From Pseudobdellovibrionaceae bacterium (lineage in GTDB: Bacteria; Bdellovibrionota; Bdellovibrionia; Bdellovibrionales; UBA1609), in NCBI GenBank assembly GCA_020635055.1, contig JACKAN010000015.1, positions 1 to 64,000 of the forward strand: a DNA stretch of 64,000 nt. Direction: 5' to 3'. Below the pieces are notes generated by a model. That model was not told the origin of the DNA. It saw only the letters and a list, made by a program, of their open reading frames with translations, and did not search any database. How positions within the stretch are numbered: position 1 is the stretch's first letter; each line of letters starts with the position of its first letter. Below are positions 8,862-15,669 of this stretch, piece after piece. A program made the translations under genes and the position numbers.

Positions 8862-9284
8862 ATGAAACGATTTTCTAATAAAGTTTTTTGTGCATTCTGT
8901 AAATTACCAAGGAACTTTTACAATAAAAAACACATTCGCTGGACCAACGTAGGGCTAAGTGTGCTTTGCGCTCTATTAACAATGTTTATAATTTGGCAAA
9001 CATTTGAACCAGTGGTTTTAGTATTCTTTGTGATTTACTTAGCCATAGCAGAAGTTTTTATACAAATACGTTGGCGCTTATCTGTAGTTTGTCCACATTG
9101 TAGTTTTGATCCGGTGATTTATATTAAAAATCCAGAGCTGGCATGTCAGAAGGTTAAAAATAGACTGGATTTACGCAAGGATTCTGGAGATCTGTTACTA
9201 AGCTCAAATGATCCTTTTAAAAATTTGCCAAAAAGAAAGTTTCCAAGCCAGAAAAAAACAGTCGGCTTGTCAAAACACATATAA
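8862..9284 (+). CDS. Small membrane protein with two CxxC pairs
   Basis: This is a 140-residue protein with a CAFC pair near residue 10 and a CPHC pair after two adjacent membrane helices. The cysteine pairs could bind zinc or be redox-active on the same side of the membrane. A polar, lysine-rich tail ends the protein. No known family was recognised. It lies 16 bp upstream of the glycosyltransferase gene and is probably co-transcribed with it. The ribosome-binding site is weak. Confidence 0.6.
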   Translation: MKRFSNKVFCAFCKLPRNFYNKKHIRWTNVGLSVLCALLTMFIIWQTFEPVVLVFFVIYLAIAEVFIQIRWRLSVVCPHCSFDPVIYIKNPELACQKVKNRLDLRKDSGDLLLSSNDPFKNLPKRKFPSQKKTVGLSKHI

Positions 9285-9300
9285 GTGATATAAGAAAAAT

Positions 9301-9996
9301 GTGAAAAAAATAGTCATTATTCCTACATATAATGAAAATGAAAATATATCTTTGATGCTTCCACAGCTATTAGAGTTAGACCCAAACTTGGATATACTCA
9401 TTGTGGATGACAATTCTCCTGATGGCACAGCTAGTATTGTTAAAGATTTTCAAAAAAAATCCACAAGGGTTCATTTGGAAGTAAGAGATAAAAAGAATGG
9501 CTTAGGTAGGGCCTATATTCACGGATTTAAATGGGCCCTAAAAGAAAGCTACGATTTGATAGGTCAAATGGATGCTGATTTTTCCCATCGCTTAGCTGAT
9601 TTAAAAACCATTTTTGAAAGCTCTGATCAAGGAGATGTAATTATTGGGAGTCGTTGGATACCTGGTGGGGGAGCTCTTAAGTGGAGTAAATTTAGGAAGT
9701 TCATAAGTTTAGGGGGGAGTTTGTATTCCCGATGGATTTTAAGTTTTCCCTTAAAGGATTGGACAGGGGGATTTAACCTGTGGAAGAGAGACGTCTTGGA
9801 GAACATCGATTTGGATCATGTCACTTCGGAGGGCTATAGTTTTCAAATTGAGATGAAATACCGCGCACAAAAATTGGGTTATAAGGTTGTAGAAGTACCA
9901 ATAGTATTTGAGGAAAGACATTCAGGGCAAAGCAAAATGTCTACGCGAATAGTGCTTGAAGCCTTATATCGAGTTTGGTCAATTAGAGGATTGTAA
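9301..9996 (+). CDS. Polyprenol-phosphate mannose synthase-like glycosyltransferase (GT2)
   Basis: This is a cytoplasmic GT2 enzyme of the dolichol-phosphate mannosyltransferase (DPM1) type, expected to move a sugar from a GDP- or UDP-sugar to a polyprenyl phosphate. The fold is clear: IIPTYNENENI at the N-terminus, LIVDDNSPDGTA (nucleotide-sugar binding), QMDADFSH (DXD metal site near residue 95), then GGALKWSKFRK and GGFNLW in the acceptor region. At 231 residues it lacks the C-terminal membrane helices seen in some relatives. It starts with GTG and has only a weak upstream purine run. The product may feed lipopolysaccharide or glycoprotein synthesis, but no such genes are adjacent. Confidence 0.85.
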   Translation: MKKIVIIPTYNENENISLMLPQLLELDPNLDILIVDDNSPDGTASIVKDFQKKSTRVHLEVRDKKNGLGRAYIHGFKWALKESYDLIGQMDADFSHRLADLKTIFESSDQGDVIIGSRWIPGGGALKWSKFRKFISLGGSLYSRWILSFPLKDWTGGFNLWKRDVLENIDLDHVTSEGYSFQIEMKYRAQKLGYKVVEVPIVFEERHSGQSKMSTRIVLEALYRVWSIRGL

Positions 9997-10025
9997 AAGC
10001 CTTTTTCTCCTGTAAAATTAAAGAC

Positions 10026-10922
10026 ATGTTTTTGCGTATTCGGTTATGTTTTTTAGTTATTCTGTTCGCCTTTTCTTCAATGGCAGAAGGGAAAAAGATT
10101 ACTAAAAAAGTAAGAAAAAGGATGAGTGCACAGAGTGCTATTGTACAAAACAGTGGTGCGGCGATTTACAAAGAGAGATCTTTTGACTCAGATCCCATTT
10201 CCTATTTAGAGGCCGGTCAAAAAGTTAGGATATCCCGCAAAAAGTATCCGGGCAAAGATGGCTTTGGACTTTTTTTTAAAGTGATAGTTTCTAAAAGTCT
10301 TAAGGGCTACATTGCAGATGTTGATGTGATACCCCAATTTACTAAAACTAAGTTTACAAAAAAAATAAAAGATAATCCTGAATTCGAGGATTATGACAAA
10401 AAACCTGAAAAGAAAAAAGAGCCCATGCTGTTTACTAGATATTTTGGTGCTCAGTTGGCTTTCGTAAATTATACCGAATTGATTTCTGGCAGAAAATTAA
10501 GTTCAAAAACGACACTTTACGGACTTAAAATGACGGGGCCCGGGTTTTTGTTAGAGGAAGTTCCTTTGGATATTGATATTTTAATATCCATAACACCTCC
10601 ATCTTATTACGATGAATATCTGACAACAGCACCAGCGACTGGTTTTATATTTGTTTCTAATTTAGCCCTTAAAATGCCTTTTTATGATGCCAAAAACTTA
10701 ATCATTTATTACTCTTTAGGATTTACTGGTAGTTATACAAATTTTAAAATTCCTATTGGATCTTCAAATTTAGACAGTCAGGAAGTTAAAGTAGGCGTAA
10801 TAGGTGGACTTGGTGCCGCCATGCGTTTTAGCGAAAAATACTTTTTTCAATTCGATACAAAGTATTATTACGAAAAAACTCAATATGTTGGCTATGGAGC
10901 TTCCTTTGGATTCCAATACTAG
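10026..10922 (+). CDS. Exported SH3-domain protein with barrel-like C-terminal part
   Basis: This is a 298-residue exported protein. The signal peptide is about residues 1-22. A bacterial SH3-like domain follows (AAIYKERSFDSDPISYLEAGQ..V, then GLFFKVIVSK..KGYI, about residues 40-100). A charged Lys/Glu linker comes next, then a Gly- and aromatic-rich half (about 140-298) ending in YGASFGFQY, which looks like outer-membrane beta strands. The SH3 part may bind peptidoglycan while the rest sits in the outer membrane, but this is inference. It ends 12 bp before mutL. The same layout of SH3 plus barrel recurs at 18463-19356 with a different N-terminal domain. Confidence 0.6.
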   Translation: MFLRIRLCFLVILFAFSSMAEGKKITKKVRKRMSAQSAIVQNSGAAIYKERSFDSDPISYLEAGQKVRISRKKYPGKDGFGLFFKVIVSKSLKGYIADVDVIPQFTKTKFTKKIKDNPEFEDYDKKPEKKKEPMLFTRYFGAQLAFVNYTELISGRKLSSKTTLYGLKMTGPGFLLEEVPLDIDILISITPPSYYDEYLTTAPATGFIFVSNLALKMPFYDAKNLIIYYSLGFTGSYTNFKIPIGSSNLDSQEVKVGVIGGLGAAMRFSEKYFFQFDTKYYYEKTQYVGYGASFGFQY

Positions 10923-10934
10923 GTATAACTCCTT

Positions 10935-12764
10935 ATGGAAAAAATCCAGGAACTTTCTCCGGAAGTTATAGATCAAATTGCGGCGGGTGAAGTTGTAGAA
11001 CGTCCTGCTCACCTTGTAAAAGAACTAGTAGAGAACAGTCTTGATGCGGGTGCTTCTAAAATTCAAATTGAATTTTCTATGGGTGGTCAAAAAGTAAAAG
11101 TGACCGACAATGGCATTGGCATTGATAAATCAGAACTCAAATTGGCATTTTCTCGTCATGCTACAAGTAAAATTCGAAAAAGTGAGGATCTTTGGACTTT
11201 AAATAGTTTTGGCTTTCGTGGAGAAGCGCTGGCAAGCCTTTCGGCAGTGAGTAAAATTAAAATGATTTCAAGGACTTCCAATTCACCTTCGGCATTTAGT
11301 CTGACCGGGATATTTGGAAAATTTGGAGAAATTGAAAGTATTGGTGGTCAAGAAGGTACATCCATTTGGATTGAAGAATTATTTGGAAATTTACCTGCAA
11401 GAAAAAAATTTTTAAAATCAGATGCCGCAGAAGCCACACAGCTAAAAAATGTTTTAAAAGCTTTGGCTCTCCATCACTATAAAGTGGAATTCCGTATAGT
11501 TTATAAGAACGATCTTCTGTATTTTTGGCCGGCCATGGAATCCGCCTTGGAAAGAGTGAAACAAATTTTAGAAATTGATGAAATTTATGAGGGCGAGGGA
11601 CATTGCGAAAACTATTCGGCAAAGGTTTTTGTAGGGGCCCCCCATTGTACTGTAAAAACACGAAAACAAATTTGGCTTTTTGCTCAGGGCAGGTGGATTC
11701 AGGACAATAGTATTCAGGCTGCCGTTATGGATGCTTATCGAGGACTGCTTATGCATGGTGAATATCCATACACCGTAGTTTTTTTAAATGTTCCAACTGA
11801 CTGTATAGATGTAAACGTACATCCGGCAAAATCACAGGTTAAATTTAGTGAACCCTCCAATACATTTAGAGCTGTACACCGTGCCGTGAGAGGCGTGCTA
11901 GAGCAGGCACCTTGGTTGGACAAAATTTTAAAAAAACAGGAAAAAATTCCCGAGCAAAAAAATATATCAACTTATTCATCGCCAAATTATAATAGCTCAA
12001 AAACAAAAGAATTGATTACAAATATGAGCTTTGAAAGCCAAGAATTCAATCATACACAGTGGCAGCAAAAAGATTATAAATTAGATATTGAAGACAAGAA
12101 TACAACTCAAGCCCCTGCCCGTATTGTGGTGGAGGAAGTCAAGACCACGAAATTGAGAGAGAATATTGATAATAAAAACTATTGGAGTTCACTGCAGGTT
12201 TTAAGTCAGGCTGCTTTGACTTACATAATTTGCCAATCAAAGGAGTCTTTGATAATCGTTGACCAACATGCCGCTCATGAGAGGGTGGTTTATGAAAGCC
12301 TTATTGAATCTTGGCTAGAGGGTTCTTTGGAAATTCAAAGTTTATTAATTCCACTGATTGTCCGAATGGATGCTGAAAAGCTTGAAGCTATTTTAAATAT
12401 TAAGCATGAACTTAAGAAATTGGGTTTCGACATAGAAGCCACGGGGCCTGAAAGTTTGGCTATAAATAATCACCCAATAATTTTAAAAGAATTTGCTATT
12501 GAGAAAGCCCTGCAATTTTTAGGTCAAGAATTAGTAGATAAAGGCGGGAGTTTTGCTTTGGAAAAGGCACTTAGAGAATTGGCGGCAACCATGGCTTGTC
12601 ATTCTGTAGTTCGGGCAGGACAAGCTTTGAGTACAGAAGAAATGAAAGCTCTTTTGGTTTCCATGGATGAATATCCACTATCTAGCTTTTGCCCCCATGG
12701 CCGACCCGTTTTTGTAGAAATTCCATTTACAAAATTGGAAAAAGATTTTGGCAGAATTGTCTAA
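10935..12764 (+). CDS. mutL: DNA mismatch repair protein MutL, endonuclease type
   Basis: MutL is the GHKL-ATPase matchmaker of mismatch repair. The 609-residue protein has the N-terminal ATPase motifs ELVENSLDAGA (about 30-40), DNGIGI (58-63) and GFRGEAL (93-99), then LPARKKFL. The C-terminal domain carries the metal-dependent nicking motif DQHA(x2)E(x4)E at 443-454 plus ACHSVVR (554-560) and CPHGRP (586-591). By family knowledge these mark MutL proteins that nick DNA themselves, as in organisms without the MutH/Dam system. Start ATG at 10935. miaA begins inside its last codons. All expected motifs are intact. Confidence 0.97.
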   Translation: MEKIQELSPEVIDQIAAGEVVERPAHLVKELVENSLDAGASKIQIEFSMGGQKVKVTDNGIGIDKSELKLAFSRHATSKIRKSEDLWTLNSFGFRGEALASLSAVSKIKMISRTSNSPSAFSLTGIFGKFGEIESIGGQEGTSIWIEELFGNLPARKKFLKSDAAEATQLKNVLKALALHHYKVEFRIVYKNDLLYFWPAMESALERVKQILEIDEIYEGEGHCENYSAKVFVGAPHCTVKTRKQIWLFAQGRWIQDNSIQAAVMDAYRGLLMHGEYPYTVVFLNVPTDCIDVNVHPAKSQVKFSEPSNTFRAVHRAVRGVLEQAPWLDKILKKQEKIPEQKNISTYSSPNYNSSKTKELITNMSFESQEFNHTQWQQKDYKLDIEDKNTTQAPARIVVEEVKTTKLRENIDNKNYWSSLQVLSQAALTYIICQSKESLIIVDQHAAHERVVYESLIESWLEGSLEIQSLLIPLIVRMDAEKLEAILNIKHELKKLGFDIEATGPESLAINNHPIILKEFAIEKALQFLGQELVDKGGSFALEKALRELAATMACHSVVRAGQALSTEEMKALLVSMDEYPLSSFCPHGRPVFVEIPFTKLEKDFGRIV

Positions 12765-13698
12765 TTCATATCCACTTTTCTTTATTCTTGGACCTACAGC
12801 CGTTGGTAAATCAGATTTAGCTTTGAACTTGGCTTTGAAATTTCAAGGAGCTGTTGTCAACTTTGACAGTTTGCAATTTTATAAAGATATTAATATCGGC
12901 ACGGCAAAGCCCTCTTGCTCTGAGAGGAAGAAATGCCCTCATTTTTTATTTGATATTTGTGAGGTGGGTACTCATTTTACAGCAGGCCAATTTCGCAAAA
13001 ATGCACTTACATTAATTGATGAAAAAGAAAGTGAATACCCTTTATTTTTTGTGGGAGGAAGTGGTTTTTATCTGCAAGCTCTAGAAAAAGGTATGTATTC
13101 GGTAAAACCTATACCAGAGACTATTTCCCGGAAAACACAAAAGGAATTAGAGGAATTCGGAATAGAGTTTTTGTATAAGGAATTAGTTGAAAGAGATCCT
13201 GCATATGCAATTAAAATTGGCTCTAAAGATAAATACCGTATACAACGTGCTACCAACTTAATTAGAGCTAACAATAAACCTATTTCAGAAATCATGAATG
13301 AGCATAAAAATCAGTTAGCAAAAACAAAGCTTAATAAGGAGTATTATAAAATTGGTCTTTTTATAGACCGAGAAAAATTACGGCAAAGAGTAAAAGAAAG
13401 AACCTTAAAAATGTTAACATCAGGTTGGATCGAAGAGACTCAGGAGCTTTTGACTTTAGTGGGTGATGATTGGGCACCACTAAAAAGTGTAGGCTATAAA
13501 GAGCTGGTGATTTTTTTGAAAAACCAAATGAGTTATGATGAAATGGTCGATAAAATAATTACGAACACCATGAGGTTGGCAAAAAGACAAATGACATGGT
13601 TTAAAAAAGAAGGCAATATACATTGGTTTGATGCTTTAGAGAATGTAGAAAAAATCAGTGACTTTGTTGCATCAAAAATATTCAAGAAACAAGCATGA
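12748..13698 (+). CDS. miaA: tRNA dimethylallyltransferase
   Basis: MiaA transfers a dimethylallyl group to the N6 of A37 in tRNAs reading codons that begin with U. The 316-residue protein shows the P-loop GPTAVGKSDLAL near the N-terminus, the DSLQFYKDINIGTAKP block that binds prenyl donor and tRNA, FFVGGSGFYLQAL, and a C-terminal TNTMRLAKRQMTWFKK motif. Translation probably starts at TTG 12748, overlapping mutL by 17 bp. A second TTG at 12757 is possible. mutL-miaA pairing is common in bacteria and implies coupled translation. Confidence 0.95.
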   Translation: MAELSNSYPLFFILGPTAVGKSDLALNLALKFQGAVVNFDSLQFYKDINIGTAKPSCSERKKCPHFLFDICEVGTHFTAGQFRKNALTLIDEKESEYPLFFVGGSGFYLQALEKGMYSVKPIPETISRKTQKELEEFGIEFLYKELVERDPAYAIKIGSKDKYRIQRATNLIRANNKPISEIMNEHKNQLAKTKLNKEYYKIGLFIDREKLRQRVKERTLKMLTSGWIEETQELLTLVGDDWAPLKSVGYKELVIFLKNQMSYDEMVDKIITNTMRLAKRQMTWFKKEGNIHWFDALENVEKISDFVASKIFKKQA

Positions 13699-13750
13699 AG
13701 CTAGAAGCAAGAAAATGTGGAAAACATAAACACTCACACTTTATTTTATA

Positions 13751-13830
13751 AGTTAAGAATTAAGAATTAAGAGTTTAAGAGTTAAGAGTTAAGAGTTAAG
13801 AGTTAAGAGTTTAAGAGTTTAAGATGTAAG
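13751..13830 (+). repeat. Tandem 7/8-bp repeat upstream of the yicC homologue
   Basis: About eleven head-to-tail units of the form AGTTAAG, with variants AATTAAG, AGTTTAAG and a final ATGTAAG, run from just after miaA to the ribosome-binding site of the next gene. Some units are 8 bp because of an extra T. The last unit abuts GAG, forming the AAGGAG Shine-Dalgarno. Slippage would change the miaA-yicC spacing but not the reading frame of either gene. It is not a CRISPR, because there are no spacers. Confidence 0.85.
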
Positions 13831-13838
13831 GAGTGGTA

Positions 13839-14705
13839 ATGAGAAGCATGACAGGTTTTGGACATAATACCTTCCAATCCAAAAATCTGGAATTGGATGT
13901 AAACCTTCGTTCTGTGAATGGGCGGTTTTTTGAAATGCGTTTGCACCTCCCCAAAGAGTATTTGTTTTTAGAAAATAAAATAAAAAAACTGGTTTCAAAC
14001 AGAATATCTCGTGGAACTTTAGATTTGTATATTCATCGACGCGCTTTTTATCCTGGTCACCAAGAATTAAAAATCGAATCACAAATGGCTAAAAACTGGA
14101 TGAAATCTTTAAGAAAATTAGGCTTGGCGACAGGTTTAAAAATGGAGATGTCTTTATTGGAATTGGCGCAATTGCCAGGAGTTTCCACTACATTAGAAAG
14201 CTTTAAGGTTCCGAATTTAGAACAAAGTGTTATTTTGAAAACAATTAATAAAGCTGTGGATGTTTGTGTCTTAGAGAGAAAGAGAGAGGGAAAAGCTTTA
14301 AAGAAGGAATTAGGCCAATTATTAGCTGGACTGGCTAAGTTGCGGACGAAAATGCAAAGCTTGAGAGTCCAAGCAAATAACGAGCTTACAATTCGCTATA
14401 AAGAAAAGCTAAAAAAGTGGTCCCATTATGATGAAAACCGGCTGTTTCAAGAGATTGCAAATTTGATTGACAAAGCGGATATCAACGAAGAGATTTCGAG
14501 GTTGAATGAACACATCAGTGGTTGCAAAAAGCTCCTTGAAAACTCCCAACCCGTTGGTAAGAAACTGGATTTTTATTCACAAGAAATTCTGCGTGAAATC
14601 AATACCATTGGCTCAAAATCGCAATTTGCAAAACTGACGGAACTTGTTGTCGAAGCTAAATCATTAGTTGAAAGATTTAGAGAACAAGTTCAAAACGTCG
14701 AGTAA
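13839..14705 (+). CDS. yicC: YicC family endoribonuclease
   Basis: This YicC-family protein has the typical N-terminal MRSMTGFG motif and the conserved C-terminal DUF1732 region (REINTIGSKSQFAKLTELVVEAKSLVERFREQVQNVE). YicC proteins have been described as endoribonucleases that act on certain small RNAs and mRNAs. A GTG at 13833 is in frame, but I choose ATG 13839: AAGGAG at 13828-13833 is 5 nt upstream, and relatives begin M(I)RSMTGFG. The yicC-gmk-rpoZ-rel order is common in proteobacteria, consistent with one operon. The protein is about 288 residues, normal for the family. Confidence 0.92.
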   Translation: MRSMTGFGHNTFQSKNLELDVNLRSVNGRFFEMRLHLPKEYLFLENKIKKLVSNRISRGTLDLYIHRRAFYPGHQELKIESQMAKNWMKSLRKLGLATGLKMEMSLLELAQLPGVSTTLESFKVPNLEQSVILKTINKAVDVCVLERKREGKALKKELGQLLAGLAKLRTKMQSLRVQANNELTIRYKEKLKKWSHYDENRLFQEIANLIDKADINEEISRLNEHISGCKKLLENSQPVGKKLDFYSQEILREINTIGSKSQFAKLTELVVEAKSLVERFREQVQNVE

Positions 14706-14759
14706 TTTAAAAAATCATGGAACTTTTCAATGAAAAGGGTTAGATTTAAAAAATCATGG
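14705..14759 (+). repeat. Duplicated 16-bp start-site context with mini-ORF before gmk
   Basis: A 16-bp sequence, ATTTAAAAAATCATGG, occurs at 14705-14720 and again at 14744-14759. The second copy contains the gmk start codon. The first ATG opens an 8-codon frame (MELFNEKG) that stops with TAG at 14741-14743, just before the second copy. It looks like a local duplication that created a leader mini-ORF. A regulatory role is speculative. gmk itself has no strong Shine-Dalgarno here. Confidence 0.6.
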
Positions 14760-15319
14760 GAAAGTTAATCATCGTCGTGGGCCCTAGTGGGGCTGGCAAA
14801 TCCAGTTTTGTAGAAAAGGCAGTTGAGGAAATTCCAAACCTTGTGGATGTCATAACTTGTACAACCAGAGATTTGCGAGAGGGAGAGAGGCAGGGTTACC
14901 CCTATCATTTTTTTAGCAAACAAGAGTTTGAAAAGAAAATTAAAGAAGACTTTTTTGTGGAATACGCTCGTGTTCACGACAATTTTTATGGAACACCCCG
15001 CGATCAAATTGAAAAGAACTGGACCGAAGGTAAGACGCCCATTATGGACGTTGATATTCAAGGTGCCGAAACTTTCTTAAAGAAGTATCCCAACGAGGTT
15101 CAAACCATTTTTATAATACCACCCTCCATTGACGAGCTGCGTAAAAGAATAGTGCTTAGAGATGCCAAAGTCCCCAAAGATTTGGATTTGAGACTGGAAA
15201 ATGGCAAAAAAGAGATAACTCAGGCGGATAGATTTGATTTTCAAGTCATTAATGATGATTTCTTTGTGGCTTTTTCTCAATTCAAAAAAATTATTGAAAA
15301 TATTATTTCTCAAGGGTAA
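14756..15319 (+). CDS. gmk: Guanylate kinase
   Basis: Guanylate kinase phosphorylates GMP to GDP with ATP. The 187-residue protein has the P-loop VVGPSGAGKSSF at the N-terminus, the GMP-binding CTTRDLREGERQGYPYHF segment, YGTP, and DVDIQGAE (strand with the catalytic Asp). A lid region IVLRDAKVPKDLDLRL follows. The start ATG lies in the second copy of a duplicated 16-bp motif. It sits between yicC and rpoZ, next to the ppGpp enzyme gene, so guanine nucleotide supply and stringent-response genes are clustered. Confidence 0.97.
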   Translation: MGKLIIVVGPSGAGKSSFVEKAVEEIPNLVDVITCTTRDLREGERQGYPYHFFSKQEFEKKIKEDFFVEYARVHDNFYGTPRDQIEKNWTEGKTPIMDVDIQGAETFLKKYPNEVQTIFIIPPSIDELRKRIVLRDAKVPKDLDLRLENGKKEITQADRFDFQVINDDFFVAFSQFKKIIENIISQG

Positions 15320-15349
15320 TTTAGCATACTTAAATTAAGGGAGATAAGT

Positions 15350-15592
15350 GTGGCAAGAGTTACTGTGGAAGATTGTCTTGATAAAGTACCTAATCGCTTT
15401 GCTTTAGTTTTGTTAGTAGCAAAAAGAGCCAAACAGCTTTTGAAGGGTGTTACTCCCTCATCTGCAACCAAAAGTGGAAATAAATATATCGTTAATTCAT
15501 TAAGAGAAGTGGCCGCAGATAAAGTCAGATTCAAAAGAAATGATAATGACTTAAGTTTTGAAGAGCAAATCGGTCAGGATCTCAATCGCTAA
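15350..15592 (+). CDS. rpoZ: DNA-directed RNA polymerase omega subunit
   Basis: Omega is a small RNA polymerase subunit that helps fold and hold beta-prime, and it forms part of a ppGpp site in proteobacteria. The 80-residue protein begins MARVTVEDCLDKVPNRFALVLLVAKRAKQL, the conserved omega N-terminus with the VAKRAKQL helix. It starts with GTG and has AAGGGAG upstream at 15337-15343, a good Shine-Dalgarno. It is followed by a perfect hairpin and then the rel gene. Confidence 0.97.
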   Translation: MARVTVEDCLDKVPNRFALVLLVAKRAKQLLKGVTPSSATKSGNKYIVNSLREVAADKVRFKRNDNDLSFEEQIGQDLNR

Positions 15593-15614
15593 GCTCGACT
15601 TTAGACCTTCTCAT

Positions 15615-15646
15615 AAACACTCTAAATTTAATAATTTAGAGTGTTT
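15615..15646 (+). terminator. Perfect 14-bp hairpin between rpoZ and rel
   Basis: AAACACTCTAAATT (15615-15628) and its exact reverse complement (15633-15646) flank a TAAT loop. Only three T residues end the stem, so it is a weak intrinsic terminator or an RNA-processing or attenuation site within the rpoZ-rel transcript. Confidence 0.6.
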
Positions 15647-15669
15647 ACCGATAAATAGGGGATGAGGAA

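Noticed and set aside
13695..13751. An 18-codon frame (MKLEARKCGKHKHSHFIL) overlapping the miaA stop as ATGA
   Set aside because: It is too short, unrecognised, and ends at the tandem repeat. No evidence beyond the overlap supports translation.
13751..13830. Possible CRISPR array at the heptamer repeat
   Set aside because: Units are 7-8 bp and contiguous with no spacers. It is a simple tandem repeat.
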